16,540 nucleotides of DNA. Origin: Actinomycetes bacterium (GTDB taxonomy: Bacteria; Actinomycetota; Acidimicrobiia; Acidimicrobiales; Microtrichaceae). The stretch covers positions 1-16,540 of the forward strand of contig JAEWED010000131.1 of NCBI GenBank assembly GCA_023389745.1, written 5' to 3'. The notes beneath the pieces are model-generated. The model worked only from the letters and a program-made list of their open reading frames with translations. It was not told where the DNA came from and did no database searches. This document shows, piece after piece, positions 1 through 5,522 of the stretch (position 1 is its first letter; each line of letters opens with the position of its first letter). Position numbers and translations under genes: made by a program.

Positions 1-1000
1 GCGGGGTGGTGCCGTCCCACACGCCCCGCAGCGCGAGCGCCGCGCCGATGCAGAGCACCAGCACACGCACGATGCGGACCGTGGGCCAGCGCAGCAGGCT
101 CTGGAGATCCCGGGCGAACACCGGGAAGCGTCCGATGAACCGGGGGAGGCGACGGATGCGCGGCCGGTTCCGTGGCCGCTCCGCGGCGAGCTGGCGCCGC
201 AGCAGCATCACCGAGCGGAGGTCCTGCTGGGTCACCGCGAACCGGAGTTGGCCCACGAGCTGGGTCCGTCGCCGTGCGGCCTCGATCGACAGCCCACCGA
301 CGATCGCTGCGCCGACGACGACCAGCACGATGCCGAGGAGCGTGCCGATCGCGGCGACGAGCTCGACGTCGAGGGGCCACAGCAGCATCGACCCGACGAA
401 CGACAGGGGCGCGTCGGGCACCACGCCGAGGACGTCGAGCAGCGACCAGAGCCACAGGGCCGCGACCACCAGGTCGAGGATCGGACGGCGGACGCGTCGC
501 GACGCGGTCACCAGACCCGTGCCGAGGGTGAGGGTCGCGCACGTCAGCCCGAACAGCGCGCCGCTGAGCAGCCACGACGACGACGAACCCGGGAGCCGCT
601 GCGCGCACAGGGCGCCGACGAGTGCGCCCAACAGGGCAGCACCGAGCGCCCCGTAGCCGACCATGCCGCCGACCGGACGACGCAGGACCGCCGATCGGTC
701 GACCGGAGCGAGCAGCAGGTGGTGCACGTCGGCCCCCTCGAGGGCGATCGGGCCGCTGCGGAGCCCGGAACGCAGGCCGAGCACCATCAGCGAGGCGACG
801 AGGAGCCCCACCCACGCGGGGCCGTCCGCGGTCACCGTCGCGACCGCGGACGCGGAGAGCTCCTGGTCGCCGACGAACCCCGAGGCGAAGATCACCAGCA
901 CCAGCGAGGCGAGCGCGGTGGTGTACACGCGGTAGGCCAGGTCGCCCCAGACCACGTCGCCGAGTCGCCGCCGCCGCCGAGTGCCCCGCAGCGCCGTCAT
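1..1000 (-). CDS. Multi-pass membrane protein, possibly an ABC-type exporter permease (partial, runs off left edge)
   Basis: The minus strand is open from about 1132 to the left edge. Read from the ATG at 1000 it gives 333 residues without a stop. The start reads MTALRGTRRRRRLGDVVWGD, a basic cytosolic lead-in. About seven hydrophobic segments follow, near residues 32-50, 63-80, 108-130, 138-160, 168-188, 205-230 and 305-325. A long basic cytosolic loop (around residues 235-300, rich in Arg) lies before the last one. Large hydrophobic blocks around a charged loop, and the absence of enzyme motifs, resemble permease subunits of actinobacterial ABC exporters, but no signature motif proves this and the ATPase partner would lie outside the window. 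The start is uncertain: no Shine-Dalgarno precedes 1000, and an in-frame CTG at 1099 sits six bases after a -10 box and would add 33 residues. It is divergent from the P450 gene. Confidence 0.6.
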   Translation of the reverse strand, partial: MTALRGTRRRRRLGDVVWGDLAYRVYTTALASLVLVIFASGFVGDQELSASAVATVTADGPAWVGLLVASLMVLGLRSGLRSGPIALEGADVHHLLLAPVDRSAVLRRPVGGMVGYGALGAALLGALVGALCAQRLPGSSSSWLLSGALFGLTCATLTLGTGLVTASRRVRRPILDLVVAALWLWSLLDVLGVVPDAPLSFVGSMLLWPLDVELVAAIGTLLGIVLVVVGAAIVGGLSIEAARRRTQLVGQLRFAVTQQDLRSVMLLRRQLAAERPRNRPRIRRLPRFIGRFPVFARDLQSLLRWPTVRIVRVLVLCIGAALALRGVWDGTTP

Positions 1001-1105
1001 CGCGTCGAACGACGCCGCCGGATCGGGGGTGTCGCACTCCGTGACCGCGCCCGTGCTGCGGGACGGCCGGACGGCGTCGGAAGGGGCGTTCTCGGACAGG
1101 CGACG

Positions 1106-1111
1106 ATCGTA
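1106..1111 (-). promoter_or_regulatory. Putative -10 box TACGAT for the leftward membrane protein gene
   Basis: On the minus strand TACGAT matches TANNNT. A TTGGCG hexamer lies 20 bases upstream, which is longer than ideal for a -35 box. Initiation would fall near 1099, giving either a 99-base leader to the ATG at 1000 or a leaderless mRNA beginning at the in-frame CTG at 1099. Confidence 0.35.
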
Positions 1112-1143
1112 CCGCCGCCCGATCGGTGGCACGCCAACCGGCC

Positions 1144-1149
1144 TAGGCT
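1144..1149 (+). promoter_or_regulatory. Putative -10 box TAGGCT for the P450-ferredoxin operon
   Basis: TAGGCT matches TANNNT and lies 39 bases before the P450 ATG, leaving a leader of about 33 bases with a GGAGA ribosome site at 1180-1184. The box is embedded in the 8-bp palindrome GCCTAGGC (1141-1148), flanked by matching CC and GG, so a dimeric regulator could bind across it. No convincing -35 hexamer is seen. Confidence 0.4.
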
Positions 1150-1188
1150 GGCGGCTGAACGAGCTTCAGGAGTTCCGACGGAGACCGC

Positions 1189-2469
1189 ATGAGCGACACG
1201 CAGACGGGGGCGCCGCAGCGCTGCCCGGTGACCGACTGGCAGACCGACTTCGACCACACCGACCCCGCGTACGCGGCTGCGGCACCCGAGATCTGGGACG
1301 AGCTGCGCACGTCGTGCCCGGTCGCCCACTCGGAGCGCTTCGGCGGTGTCTGGCTGCCCACGCGGCACGAGGACGTGGCGTCGATCGCCCACGACACCGA
1401 GCACTTCAGCTCACGCGGCGTCATCGTGTCGGTGTTCGAACCGGACCAGGACGCGCCGGTCGGCTACGCACCTCCGATCACGTCGGACCCGCCGTTCCAC
1501 GAGATCGCCCGCCGTCTGCTGCTGCCGGCGTTCTCCCCGAAGGCGATCCGCCCGCTCGAGCCGGCCACACGTCAGCTGTGCCGCGAGCTGCTCGACGAGA
1601 TGCTCGCCGGCGAGGGCGACGTCGTCGATGCCGCCACGCAGTACGCACAGCACATCCCCGTGCGGGTGATCGCGCACATGCTCGGCGTGCCGCCCGAGGA
1701 CGGCGACCGGTTCCGGACCTTCATCCACCGGATCATGGAGACCGGCGGTCAGAACGAGCCGGTCGATCCCGGCGACACCCTGGTCGCCTACCTGCTCCAG
1801 TCGATCGAGCAGCACCGGATCGAGCCGCGTGACGACCTCATCGGCTTCCTGCTCGACGCCGACATCGCCGGGCAACCGCTCGACGACCAGCACATCGTCG
1901 GCACCGTCGCCCTGCTGCTGATCGCCGGCATCGACACGACGTGGTCCGCGATCGGGGCGAGCCTCTGGCACCTCGCCCAGCACCCCGAGGACCGCCGTCG
2001 ACTGCTCGAGGACCCGTCGTCGATCCCGATGGCGATCGAAGAGCTGCTGCGTGCGTATGCACCGGTGACGATGGCCCGAAAGGTCGCGAAGGACGTCGAG
2101 ATCGGCGGTCGCACCATGCGTGAGAACGACTGGGTGCTGTTGCCGTTCCCCTCGGCCAACCGGGACCCCGAGTTCTTCGACCGGGCGGACGAGGTCCTGC
2201 TCGACCGCGAGAAGAACCGCCACGCCGCGTTCGGGCTCGGCATCCACCGCTGCCTCGGTTCGAACCTGGCCCGGATGGAGCTCACCGTCGCCGTCGAGGA
2301 GTTCCTGCGACGCATCCCGGAGTTCGAGCTCGCCGATCCCGACGCGGTTCGCTGGTCGACCGGACAGGTCCGGGGCCCACGCGTGCTGCCGACGCGGCTG
2401 CTGCAGGTCGAGGACGCCCCCGAGTCGCTCCCGGATGCCTCGTTCGATGCGGTCGGAGGTGCGGCGTGA
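1189..2469 (+). CDS. Cytochrome P450
   Basis: A 426-residue soluble bacterial class I P450, a normal length for the family. It would use heme and two electrons from a ferredoxin to insert oxygen into an organic substrate in the cytosol. The I-helix oxygen-activation motif is AGIDTT (A246-T251), with the acid-alcohol pair D249-T250. The K-helix ExxR is E285-LL-R288. The heme loop FGLGIHRCLG carries the thiolate ligand C355. The start is the ATG with GGAGA five bases upstream. The last four bases overlap the GTG of the ferredoxin gene (GTGA), so the two are translationally coupled and the ferredoxin is its likely redox partner. No ferredoxin reductase is in the window. I cannot assign a CYP family or substrate; neighbouring hydrolase and VOC genes suggest degradation of an aromatic, terpene or steroid-like compound, but that is a guess. 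Confidence 0.95.
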   Translation: MSDTQTGAPQRCPVTDWQTDFDHTDPAYAAAAPEIWDELRTSCPVAHSERFGGVWLPTRHEDVASIAHDTEHFSSRGVIVSVFEPDQDAPVGYAPPITSDPPFHEIARRLLLPAFSPKAIRPLEPATRQLCRELLDEMLAGEGDVVDAATQYAQHIPVRVIAHMLGVPPEDGDRFRTFIHRIMETGGQNEPVDPGDTLVAYLLQSIEQHRIEPRDDLIGFLLDADIAGQPLDDQHIVGTVALLLIAGIDTTWSAIGASLWHLAQHPEDRRRLLEDPSSIPMAIEELLRAYAPVTMARKVAKDVEIGGRTMRENDWVLLPFPSANRDPEFFDRADEVLLDREKNRHAAFGLGIHRCLGSNLARMELTVAVEEFLRRIPEFELADPDAVRWSTGQVRGPRVLPTRLLQVEDAPESLPDASFDAVGGAA

Positions 2470-2663
2470 AGATCCACTTCGACCGGGACCTGTGCCAGGG
2501 CCACAACCGCTGCTACCTGCTCGCCCCGGAGCTCTTCGACGTCGACGACGACGGCTACGCGGTGCTGCGCATCGACGGCGAGGTGCCCGAGGAGCTGCAG
2601 CGCAAGGCGCAGCTGACCGTCGACAACTGCCCCGAGTACGCGATCACTCTCGTCGAGGACTGA
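2466..2663 (+). CDS. Small P450-associated ferredoxin, 3Fe-4S type
   Basis: A 65-residue acidic ferredoxin that should pass electrons to the P450 encoded just upstream. It has C10-x2-H13-x2-C16 and then C55-P56, the C-x2-X-x2-C-(n)-CP pattern of the single-cluster ferredoxins that accompany actinobacterial P450s. His occupies the place where a 4Fe-4S ferredoxin would have its second cysteine. In this family a non-Cys residue there usually goes with a 3Fe-4S cluster, and its identity tunes the redox potential. The GTG start at 2466 overlaps the P450 stop codon by four bases. The gene ends ten bases before the stop of a convergent gene, with a hairpin in between. Confidence 0.93.
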   Translation: MKIHFDRDLCQGHNRCYLLAPELFDVDDDGYAVLRIDGEVPEELQRKAQLTVDNCPEYAITLVED

Positions 2664-2665
2664 GC

Positions 2666-2682
2666 GCGAGCCCTCAGCTCGC
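2666..2682. terminator. Hairpin between convergent genes, possible bidirectional terminator
   Basis: GCGAGC and GCTCGC form a perfect 6-bp stem around the loop CCTCA. It starts two bases after the ferredoxin stop, and its loop holds the stop codon (TCA on the plus strand) of the leftward gene. There is no T-tract, so this is not a textbook intrinsic terminator; GC-rich actinobacteria often lack one. Confidence 0.4.
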
Positions 2683-3612
2683 CACGTCCGCAGCGGCGGG
2701 ACCAGCGGCGGGACCAGCGGCGGGAGCCGGGGCGGGGGTCCGGGCGGGTGCGAGCGTCGAGGTCCACAGCGGCATCGTCGCCGTCGCCGGGTCGAAGTAG
2801 CGCAGCCAGGCGCTCAGCAGCACGGGATCGGTGAAGTCGCGCGGGTGGTGGCGGGGCAGCGCCGAAGCGACCACGTCGCCGAGCACCTCGAAGGCCAGGC
2901 CGATCGACCACTTGGTCAGGCGGAACCACGTCACCGGGAGCCAGGCCCGGCGTTCGCGCACCGCCATCACCGACGTCGACGCGATCGTGAAGCACGCCAG
3001 CAGCACGGCGGACCACAACGCCACGAACAGGTAGCGGAGCCGCGAACCGCCCGTTGCCCGGTACACGTCGAACGCGACGGTCTTGTGCTCGACCTCCTCG
3101 GCGAGGTGCCACAGGAACAGCGTCGCGACCACGTCGTCGGCGCCGTCGAACAGCACCCGGAAGTGCGACTCGGTCCAGCGGGCGATGGCGAACGCGATCG
3201 TCTCGGATCCCGCTGCGAAGGCCAGGTTGAACCGGGCGGACCGGGTGCGGGACATCCACCCGTAGACACCACGGGCGACGCGCTCGATGCGCTGCAGCGC
3301 CGGGCTGTCGCTCGTCACGGCCTCGTTGAACCGGCGGTGCTGGCGTTGGTGCTGCAGCTCCTGGCGACAGAAGTCCGAGGCCTCGTCGCGCAGGGGTTGG
3401 TCGAGCTGCTCGAGCACCGTCGACACCGAGCGCACGACGTACGGCTCGACGTAGGGCATCAGCATCGACACGGCGTTCGCCGCCATCGCGCACTCGGGGT
3501 ACCGGGGGTTCCAGCGGGGATCCAGGTCGTCGTCGAAGTCGAAGGCGACCCGTCGAACCGTCAGGTTCGACGGGCGTTCCCCGGTCGGGTCCATCGCGGG
3601 TACTCGGGCCAC
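2674..3612 (-). CDS. PF10118-type 'predicted metal-dependent hydrolase' with a diiron-carboxylate signature
   Basis: A 312-residue protein whose N-terminal half follows the COG3687/PF10118 pattern: WNPRYPE near residue 34, a glutamate in the MPYVEPYVVRSV helix, RQELQHQRQHRRFNE at 83-97, and HLAEEVEHKTVAFDVY at 169-184. The family is annotated as a predicted hydrolase without firm biochemistry. The likely metal ligands are E56, E85-x2-H88, E137 and E173-x2-H176, spaced like a ferritin-like diiron centre. The C-terminus is a disordered Ala-Pro tail coded by a 12-bp repeat. The gene converges on the P450-ferredoxin operon and diverges from the alpha/beta hydrolase. The GTG start at 3612 has AGAGAGG directly against it, too close for ideal initiation; the ATG at 3594 (six codons in) is an alternative. 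The cellular role is unknown; it could be an oxygenase or hydrolase of the same pathway as the P450. Confidence 0.85.
   Translation of the reverse strand: MARVPAMDPTGERPSNLTVRRVAFDFDDDLDPRWNPRYPECAMAANAVSMLMPYVEPYVVRSVSTVLEQLDQPLRDEASDFCRQELQHQRQHRRFNEAVTSDSPALQRIERVARGVYGWMSRTRSARFNLAFAAGSETIAFAIARWTESHFRVLFDGADDVVATLFLWHLAEEVEHKTVAFDVYRATGGSRLRYLFVALWSAVLLACFTIASTSVMAVRERRAWLPVTWFRLTKWSIGLAFEVLGDVVASALPRHHPRDFTDPVLLSAWLRYFDPATATMPLWTSTLAPARTPAPAPAAGPAAGPAAADVAS
2692..2727. repeat. Three copies of a 12-bp tandem repeat in a gene 3' end
   Basis: The unit AGCGGCGGGACC occurs at 2692, 2704 and 2716 (the last copy diverges in its final bases). On the minus strand it encodes part of the Ala-Gly-Pro tail of the PF10118-type protein. 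Its period is a multiple of three, so changes in copy number keep the frame. Confidence 0.85.
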
Positions 3613-3636
3613 CCTCTCTCATCGGCCGGCGCTCCC

Positions 3637-3744
3637 TGTCACATGAGCCGGGCTGTCACATGAGCCGGGCTGTCACATGAGCCGAGCTGTCACACGACCT
3701 GGCCTGGCACATGACCTGGCCCTGGCACATGAGTTGATCCAGCG
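3637..3744. repeat. Six-copy, 17-bp direct repeat array in a divergent intergenic region
   Basis: The unit TGTCACATGAGCCGGGC starts at 3637, 3654 and 3671 (nearly identical), then degenerates at 3688, 3705 and 3723, where it becomes TGGCACATGACCTGGCC. A last trace with TTCACACGATGA begins at 3745. The constant core is TGKCACATGA. There are no spacers of unique sequence. It lies between the divergent starts at 3612 and 3796, so it may be a cluster of protein-binding sites or a simple tandem expansion. No gene is visible in 3613-3795. Confidence 0.9.
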
Positions 3745-3766
3745 TTCACACGATGAAGCGCGGCGC

Positions 3767-3784
3767 TATCCCTGCGCAGGGATA
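3767..3784. promoter_or_regulatory. 18-bp perfect palindrome, candidate repressor operator
   Basis: TATCCCTGCGCAGGGATA is its own reverse complement and its last two bases are the first two of the -10 box TACGCT. A bound dimer would block RNA polymerase, so this is a strong candidate operator for the alpha/beta hydrolase gene. Size and symmetry fit TetR-, GntR- or MarR-type proteins; no such regulator is encoded in this window. Confidence 0.6.
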
Positions 3785-3788
3785 CGCT
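3783..3788 (+). promoter_or_regulatory. -10 box TACGCT of a leaderless transcript
   Basis: TACGCT fits TANNNT and is followed by exactly seven bases and then the GTG start at 3796, so transcription should begin at or beside the start codon. No Shine-Dalgarno sequence precedes the GTG, as expected for a leaderless mRNA. No clear -35 box is seen. Confidence 0.5.
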
Positions 3789-3795
3789 CGTTGAT

Positions 3796-4770
3796 GTGAG
3801 CACCGAAGCTTCTTCGACCGGCGACGTGGTTCAGACCGTCGTGGTGCACGGGCACCGGCGTGCGTACCGGATCGCGGGTCAGGGCCCGGCGCTGCTGCTG
3901 ATCCACGGCATCGGGGACAGCTCCGAGACCTGGCTGACGGTCATGGAGCAGCTGGCCGAGCACCACACGGTGATCGCCCCGGACCTTCTGGGCCACGGCG
4001 ACTCGGCGAAGCCACGCGCCGACTACTCGGTCGCTGCGTACGCCAACGGCATGCGCGACCTGCTCGACGTGCTCGGCGTCGATCGAGTCACCGTCGTGGG
4101 CCACTCGCTCGGCGGCGGCGTCGCTGCGCAGTTCGCCTACCAGTTCCCCGAGCGCTGCGAGCGCCTGGTGCTCGTCGCCACCGGCGGGGTGGGTCCCGAG
4201 GTCAACCCCGCGTTCCGCCTGGGCAGCCTGCCGTTCGCCGAGCTGGCACTGCTGCCGCTGCGCCTGCCGCCGGTGCGTCTGTTCGGGCGGGCCGCCGTAC
4301 GCACGCTGCAGCTCATCGGCGCCGACATCGGCCGTGATGCCGACGAGCTGATCCGGCTGATCGAGACGTTGCCCGACCCCGAGGCCAGCGGGGCGTTCTC
4401 ACGCACCCTCCGCTCGGTCGTCGACTGGCGCGGACAGGTCGTCACGATGCGCGACCGTGCGTACCTCAGCGGCGACGTCCCGGTGCTGCTGGTCTGGGGC
4501 TCCCACGACGCCGTCATCCCGGTGGCGCACGCGGCGCTCGCCGCGGATGCCCTTCCGCACGCCCGCGTCGAGATCTTCGACCAGGCAGGGCACTGCCCGC
4601 ACCACAGCGATCCGGAGCGCTTCACCGCGCTGCTGATCGAGTTCGTCGCGACGACCGAACCTGCCGTGCACGACCCGCTGGTGCGCGCCGAGCTGCTGCG
4701 CACCGGTCGGGTCGATCAGCCCGCCGCCGACGAGCTCCTCGAGGCCCCGACGGTCGCACTCGCCGGCTGA
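3796..4770 (+). CDS. Alpha/beta-fold hydrolase
   Basis: A 324-residue cytosolic serine hydrolase with a complete triad. The oxyanion-hole strand ends in HGIG (37-40), the nucleophile elbow is GHSLGG with S104, the acid is D238 in GSHD, and the base is H266 in AGHCPHHSDP. The cap region around residues 135-215 is rich in Leu and Pro. The pattern is that of meta-cleavage product hydrolases, haloperoxidase-like proteins and esterases. These act on esters or C-C bonds, and sequence alone does not choose among them. The last ~35 residues, after the fold, are an acidic extension. The GTG start is chosen because a -10 box lies seven bases upstream and there is no ribosome site, which implies leaderless translation. 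It is likely controlled by the palindrome at 3767-3784. The following VOC gene has its own promoter. Confidence 0.9.
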   Translation: MSTEASSTGDVVQTVVVHGHRRAYRIAGQGPALLLIHGIGDSSETWLTVMEQLAEHHTVIAPDLLGHGDSAKPRADYSVAAYANGMRDLLDVLGVDRVTVVGHSLGGGVAAQFAYQFPERCERLVLVATGGVGPEVNPAFRLGSLPFAELALLPLRLPPVRLFGRAAVRTLQLIGADIGRDADELIRLIETLPDPEASGAFSRTLRSVVDWRGQVVTMRDRAYLSGDVPVLLVWGSHDAVIPVAHAALAADALPHARVEIFDQAGHCPHHSDPERFTALLIEFVATTEPAVHDPLVRAELLRTGRVDQPAADELLEAPTVALAG

Positions 4771-4790
4771 GCAGTCCGCCCGCCCCTGGC

Positions 4791-4796
4791 TATGGT
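4791..4796 (+). promoter_or_regulatory. -10 box TATGGT for the VOC gene
   Basis: TATGGT fits TANNNT. A weak -35 candidate CTGAGC lies at 4767-4772 with an 18-base spacer, overlapping the end of the alpha/beta hydrolase gene. Initiation near 4803 gives a leader of about 37 bases, almost wholly filled by a hairpin. Confidence 0.45.
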
Positions 4797-4800
4797 GGGC

Positions 4801-4824
4801 GCGGCCGACCGGGGGGTCGGCCGC
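4801..4824. promoter_or_regulatory. Perfect 10-bp inverted repeat in the 5' leader of the VOC gene
   Basis: GCGGCCGACC and GGTCGGCCGC are perfect complements around the loop GGGG. The hairpin would start at about the first base of the mRNA and end two bases before the Shine-Dalgarno AGGGAGG (4826-4832). It could be a 5' stabilising stem, a translational control element, or a DNA operator just downstream of the -10 box. There is no T-tract, so it is not a good terminator for the upstream gene. Confidence 0.6.
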
Positions 4825-4839
4825 CAGGGAGGCACCGAC

Positions 4840-5421
4840 ATGGCCGAGACCCAGCCGATCGAGACCCAGCCGTTCGAGACCCAGCCGTTCGAGTTCAGGG
4901 GGATCAACCACCTCGCGCTCGTGTGCCGCGACATGCAGCGCACGGTCGACTTCTACTCCGGCGTGCTCGGCATGCCGCTGGTGAAGACCATCGAGCTGCC
5001 CGCCGGTATGGGCCAGCACTTCTTCTTCGACTGCGGTGGTGGCGACTGCCTCGCCTTCTTCTGGTTCCCGAACGCTCCCGAGGCGGTGCCGGGCATCTCC
5101 GCGCCGGCCGCACGGCCCGATCGTGGCGACCTGACCAGTGCGATCGGGTCGATGAACCACGTGGCGTTCGCCGTGCCGCCGGAGCGCATCGTCGAGTACC
5201 GCGACCGGCTCATCGCCGCGGGCATCGACTGCACCGAGGTCGCCAACCACGACAACAGCGAGTGGGGCATCAGCGCCGAGGTGACCCCGGACGTCTACGT
5301 GCGCTCGATCTACTTCCAGGACCCTGACGGCGTGCTGCTCGAGTTCGCCTGCTGGTTGCGCGAGTTCGACGAGACCGACGTGTCGCACCAGCCGGCGACG
5401 GCGCTCGACCGGGTGGGCTGA
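4840..5421 (+). CDS. VOC-family (glyoxalase/dioxygenase-fold) protein
   Basis: A 193-residue protein of the vicinal oxygen chelate superfamily, built from two beta-alpha-beta-beta-beta units. The first begins GINHLALVCRDM with H24, followed by FYSGVLGMPLV. The second begins MNHVAFAVP with H107 and ends FQDPDGVLLEFACW with E168. H24, H107 and E168 are the expected metal ligands. Members include glyoxalase I, methylmalonyl-CoA epimerase and extradiol dioxygenases; the reaction here cannot be named. The ATG at 4840 is preferred over an in-frame GTG at 4792, because AGGGAGG lies seven bases before it and the upstream codons run through a promoter and hairpin. Residues 3-17 are an ETQPI/ETQPF repeat coded by a 15-bp tandem repeat, absent from usual VOC proteins. 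The aromatic patch GQHFFFDCGGGDCLAFFWF lines the first unit. Confidence 0.88.
   Translation: MAETQPIETQPFETQPFEFRGINHLALVCRDMQRTVDFYSGVLGMPLVKTIELPAGMGQHFFFDCGGGDCLAFFWFPNAPEAVPGISAPAARPDRGDLTSAIGSMNHVAFAVPPERIVEYRDRLIAAGIDCTEVANHDNSEWGISAEVTPDVYVRSIYFQDPDGVLLEFACWLREFDETDVSHQPATALDRVG
4846..4890. repeat. Three copies of a 15-bp in-frame repeat at a gene 5' end
   Basis: GAGACCCAGCCG followed by ATC or TTC repeats three times at 4846, 4861 and 4876, and a further GAG begins at 4891. It encodes E-T-Q-P-(I/F) three times just before the first VOC strand. Confidence 0.9.
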
Positions 5422-5513
5422 CGTGACCGGAGTGGTGCCGACGTCCCCCTCGGCGAGCGGCACACGTCATCCAACGGCAACACGGCGTTGACCCGTCGGT
5501 CCGGCTGCGACGC

Positions 5514-5518
5514 GAGGA
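5514..5518 (+). promoter_or_regulatory. Ribosome-binding site GAGGA deciding between two ppc starts
   Basis: GAGGA is four bases from the GTG at 5523 and seven from the GTG at 5526; the second spacing is more usual, so the mature start may be the second codon. A TTGACC hexamer at 5488-5493 could be a -35 box, but no TANNNT lies at normal spacing. The 101-base gap 5422-5522 shows nothing else clear. Confidence 0.4.
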
Positions 5519-5522
5519 TCCT

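Noticed and set aside
248..1192. Plus-strand frame of 314 codons at the left end
   Set aside because: Its product is Arg/Asp/His-rich without hydrophobic core or domain, whereas the minus strand gives a clean multi-span membrane protein across the same bases.
2845..3663. 272-codon plus-strand frame opposite the PF10118-type gene
   Set aside because: Low-complexity His/Arg/Glu product, antisense to a recognisable family member.
3637..3744. CRISPR array
   Set aside because: Units are head to tail with no unique spacers, the period is only 17 bp and no cas gene is near.
4792..4839. Earlier GTG start for the VOC gene
   Set aside because: It lies inside the -10 box and hairpin, while the ATG at 4840 has AGGGAGG at ideal spacing.
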